This document shows, piece by piece, positions 63,873 to 64,000 of a DNA stretch of 64,000 nt. The stretch spans positions 434,001 to 498,000 of the forward strand of contig JALHOW010000001.1 in assembly GCA_022842785.1 (NCBI GenBank). Direction: 5' to 3'. The notes under the pieces are model-generated. The model was not told the DNA's origin and did not search any database. It worked only from the letters and a program-made list of their open reading frames with translations. Within the stretch, counting starts at the first letter, position 1. The number at the start of each line of letters is the position of its first letter. Position numbers and translations under genes: made by a program. The DNA is from Hyphomicrobiaceae bacterium (GTDB taxonomy: Bacteria > Pseudomonadota > Alphaproteobacteria > Rhizobiales > Hyphomicrobiaceae).

Positions 63873-64000
63873 TCAAGCGCCGTCGACTTTGTACTTCTTG
63901 AACTCGGCGACGAGGGCCTGCAAGGCGTTCGCGATATCGAGCCCCGTCTCGACGAGCGTCTTGAGGCTCGCGCGTTCCTGCACGAGTTTGTTGAGCCGGT
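63873..64000 (-). CDS. 3' end of an unknown gene (coiled-coil C-terminus), cut by window edge
   Basis: The minus-strand frame ending at TGA 63873-63875 encodes 42 residues visible here, including LNKLVQERASLKTLVETGL and ending VAEFKKYKVDGA. The heptad-like Leu/Val/Ala pattern suggests a coiled coil. It resembles the ends of some chemoreceptor or structural proteins, but I cannot assign a family from so little. The frame is consistent with neighbouring codon use and converges with the oxidase gene 7 bp away. Its start lies outside the window. Confidence 0.55.
   Translation of the reverse strand, partial: RLNKLVQERASLKTLVETGLDIANALQALVAEFKKYKVDGA

Overview
This is a GC-rich, gene-dense chromosomal window from an alphaproteobacterium, most likely a free-living member of the Hyphomicrobiales (Rhizobiales). 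The lineage call is inference from gene content: an alphaproteobacterial DksA with one cysteine, a RegB/RegA redox two-component pair beside an Sco/SenC protein, the fabA-fabB-fabI block, MmcB, DUF2852, the small membrane protein upstream of aroK-aroB, and an S21 protein with a long Gly-rich tail. I see no phage, IS element, integrase, CRISPR array or toxin-antitoxin module. Nearly all of it reads as core or lineage-conserved chromosome.

Layout. 1-5.2 kb: acyl-CoA catabolism (truncated crotonase, SDR, NDP-forming acyl-CoA ligase, 3-hydroxyacyl-CoA dehydrogenase). 5.4-9.4 kb: exported metallopeptidase with PAN-like domains, a soluble fumarate-reductase-like flavoprotein, a methyltransferase overlapping polA. 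9.4-15.4 kb: polA, RBBP9-like hydrolase, aroC, a secreted-looking Lys-rich protein, GNAT. 15.6 kb: tRNA-Cys(GCA). 15.8-19.5 kb: two methyltransferases, an Ldh2-type dehydrogenase, an RraA-like protein. 19.8-25.1 kb: sdhCDA without sdhB, then carA, and metK on the other strand. 25.3-33.5 kb: dksA, rpsU, a hypothetical, an alpha-hydroxy-acid oxidase, a YgjP-type metallopeptidase, intracellular PHA depolymerase, a 91-aa winged-helix-like protein, DUF1254. 33.5-38.7 kb: Sco, regB, regA, mmcB, a membrane protein, rlmN. 39-43.2 kb: fabA-fabB-fabI and icd. 43.4-47.7 kb: proline iminopeptidase, an orphan peptide-type SBP, LysR and MarR regulators. 47.7-53.5 kb: exported 692-aa protein coupled to a 48-aa membrane protein, divergent aroK-aroB, then fumC. 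53.6-64 kb: TPR/retropepsin-like protein, Glu/Leu dehydrogenase, two MFS transporters around a TetR regulator, DUF2852, aqpZ, BenE-type transporter, a second alpha-hydroxy-acid oxidase and the 3' end of an unknown gene.

Together the genes describe aerobic heterotrophic metabolism: beta-oxidation and PHB turnover feeding the TCA cycle (sdh, icd, fumC), redox control (RegBA/Sco), unsaturated fatty acid synthesis, and the shikimate pathway (aroK, aroB, aroC).

I did not find a clearly new defence or mobile system. The points most worth a second look are: (i) a REP-like palindromic repeat present three times, two copies forming an inverted pair; (ii) decaying tandem copies of the sdhA 3' end just where sdhB is expected; (iii) an acyl-CoA cluster whose crotonase and SDR both appear to lack their standard catalytic residues; (iv) a Lys/Ala-rich protein carrying a signal peptide; (v) small or unusual expression signals (a perfect -10 at leaderless distance, an 8-codon leader ORF with an ideal Shine-Dalgarno, a 48-aa coupled gene).
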